Shown one piece after another: positions 5,063 through 5,452 of a DNA stretch of 5,452 nucleotides; the first letter of the stretch is position 1, and each line of letters starts with the position of its first letter. The position numbers and the translations under genes are program-made. This DNA comes from an uncultured Selenomonadales bacterium (lineage in GTDB: Bacteria; Bacillota; Negativicutes; Selenomonadales; Selenomonadaceae). Location of the stretch: assembly GCA_937877565.1 (NCBI GenBank), contig CALFJB010000033.1, positions 1 through 5,452 of the forward strand, given 5' to 3'. Below the pieces are notes generated by a model. The model searched no databases and had not been told where the DNA came from. It saw nothing but the letters and a program-made list of their open reading frames with translations.

Positions 5063-5451
5063 AAGAATCCAAGACAACCAATACAAGTAAAGGAATTTCC
5101 CTTCCAGTTTTATTTTGAATTTTATATTCTTCCGAAAGATTGCAATTGATATAAAACCTTGAATTTCCCCTTGTAAGGGCTTTTGCCATTCCTCCGCTTA
5201 AAACACCATAAGAACACATTCCGTTTTTAAACATTGAAAGCAAAGTTTTTTCATCTTCAACAGTGGCAATAGAAATTTTTTCGCTTTCTGTAAAATTATA
5301 GCCTTTAATTATATTTTGTAAAACAGCTTCCGTAATTCCGTTTCCAGCTGCATAAATTGTGTTTCCAACTAAAGATTCAAAAGGAAGGTTTCCTTTTTTT
5401 TTTCCGACTAAATATAAGTCCAAATTATAAATGCCTGCACAGGGAACAATT
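5040..5451 (-). pseudogene. ABC transporter substrate-binding protein fragment, C-terminus lost, N-terminus outside window
   Basis: Reading leftward from the window edge, the frame has the pattern of NMT1/SsuA-like periplasmic or lipoprotein binding proteins: IVPCAGIYNLDLYLVGKKKG, LVGNTIYAAGNGITEAVL, then a domain-closing stretch YGVLSGGMAKALTRG, and NLSEEYKIQNKTGREIPLLV followed by LVVLDSF. In the family this last part is normally followed by about a hundred further residues; here the match ends near 5045-5060. The open frame then continues into the opposite strand of the initiator-like gene without family resemblance (stop at 4974). Its A/T-rich codons differ from the phage-like part. I read it as a host gene cut by integration, rearrangement or misassembly. 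The substrate cannot be told. Confidence 0.65.
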
Positions 5452-5452
5452 C

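Noticed and set aside
5394..5403. Ten-base homopolymer in the transporter fragment as a phase-variation switch
   Set aside because: It encodes lysines in a position where the family often has them, and the gene is a fragment; length variation cannot be judged from one sequence.
1..5452. CRISPR array, insertion sequence or toxin-antitoxin pair
   Set aside because: No regularly spaced direct repeats, no transposase or terminal inverted repeats, and no recognisable toxin or antitoxin family were seen on either strand.

Overview
The window looks like part of a phage or phage-like plasmid from a low-GC anaerobic bacterium, joined at its right end to a fragment of an ordinary bacterial chromosome gene. 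The case for a Firmicutes-type host is strong Shine-Dalgarno sites (AGGAG, GGAGG, AAGGAGG) and a gene set common in phages and plasmids of that group. That set is DUF932, a Cys-rich PD-(D/E)XK nuclease, DUF3846, an ERF annealing protein, an ArdA-type protein and a winged-helix replication initiator. No genus can be named from the sequence.

Layout, all plus strand unless noted: the 3' end of a DUF932-like gene (1-494); a small hypothetical gene (519-782); a 143-bp gap with inverted arrays of about 11-bp repeats; the PD-(D/E)XK nuclease (926-1843); an overlapping DUF3846 gene (1821-2192); and a 439-bp stretch with no intact gene. That stretch holds a terminator-like hairpin and a minus-strand reading frame broken by stops, behind a good minus-strand promoter. 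Next come an ERF single-strand annealing gene broken by one frameshift (2632-3296), a small acidic protein (3308-3523), an attenuator-like hairpin, a short ArdA-like gene (3584-3874) and a strong terminator (3891-3919). A new transcription unit then starts at an extended -10 promoter (3949-3957) and encodes a replication-initiator-like protein (4039-5013). The last 400 bases are a minus-strand fragment of an ABC transporter substrate-binding protein, cut at its C-terminal side. Its base composition is more A/T-rich than the rest.

How the genes may work together: the nuclease and the ERF protein form a classical two-part recombination module, in which an exonuclease exposes single strands and an annealase pairs them. 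The DUF932 and DUF3846 genes usually travel with such early modules. The ArdA-like protein would protect entering DNA from restriction enzymes, and the initiator-like protein would start replication. The ERF frameshift and the broken minus-strand frame suggest decay, unless they are assembly errors. I do not see a clearly new multi-gene defence system. The best leads are the twin Cys motifs of the nuclease, the repeat arrays upstream of it, the 2193-2631 stretch and the junction near 5014-5062.
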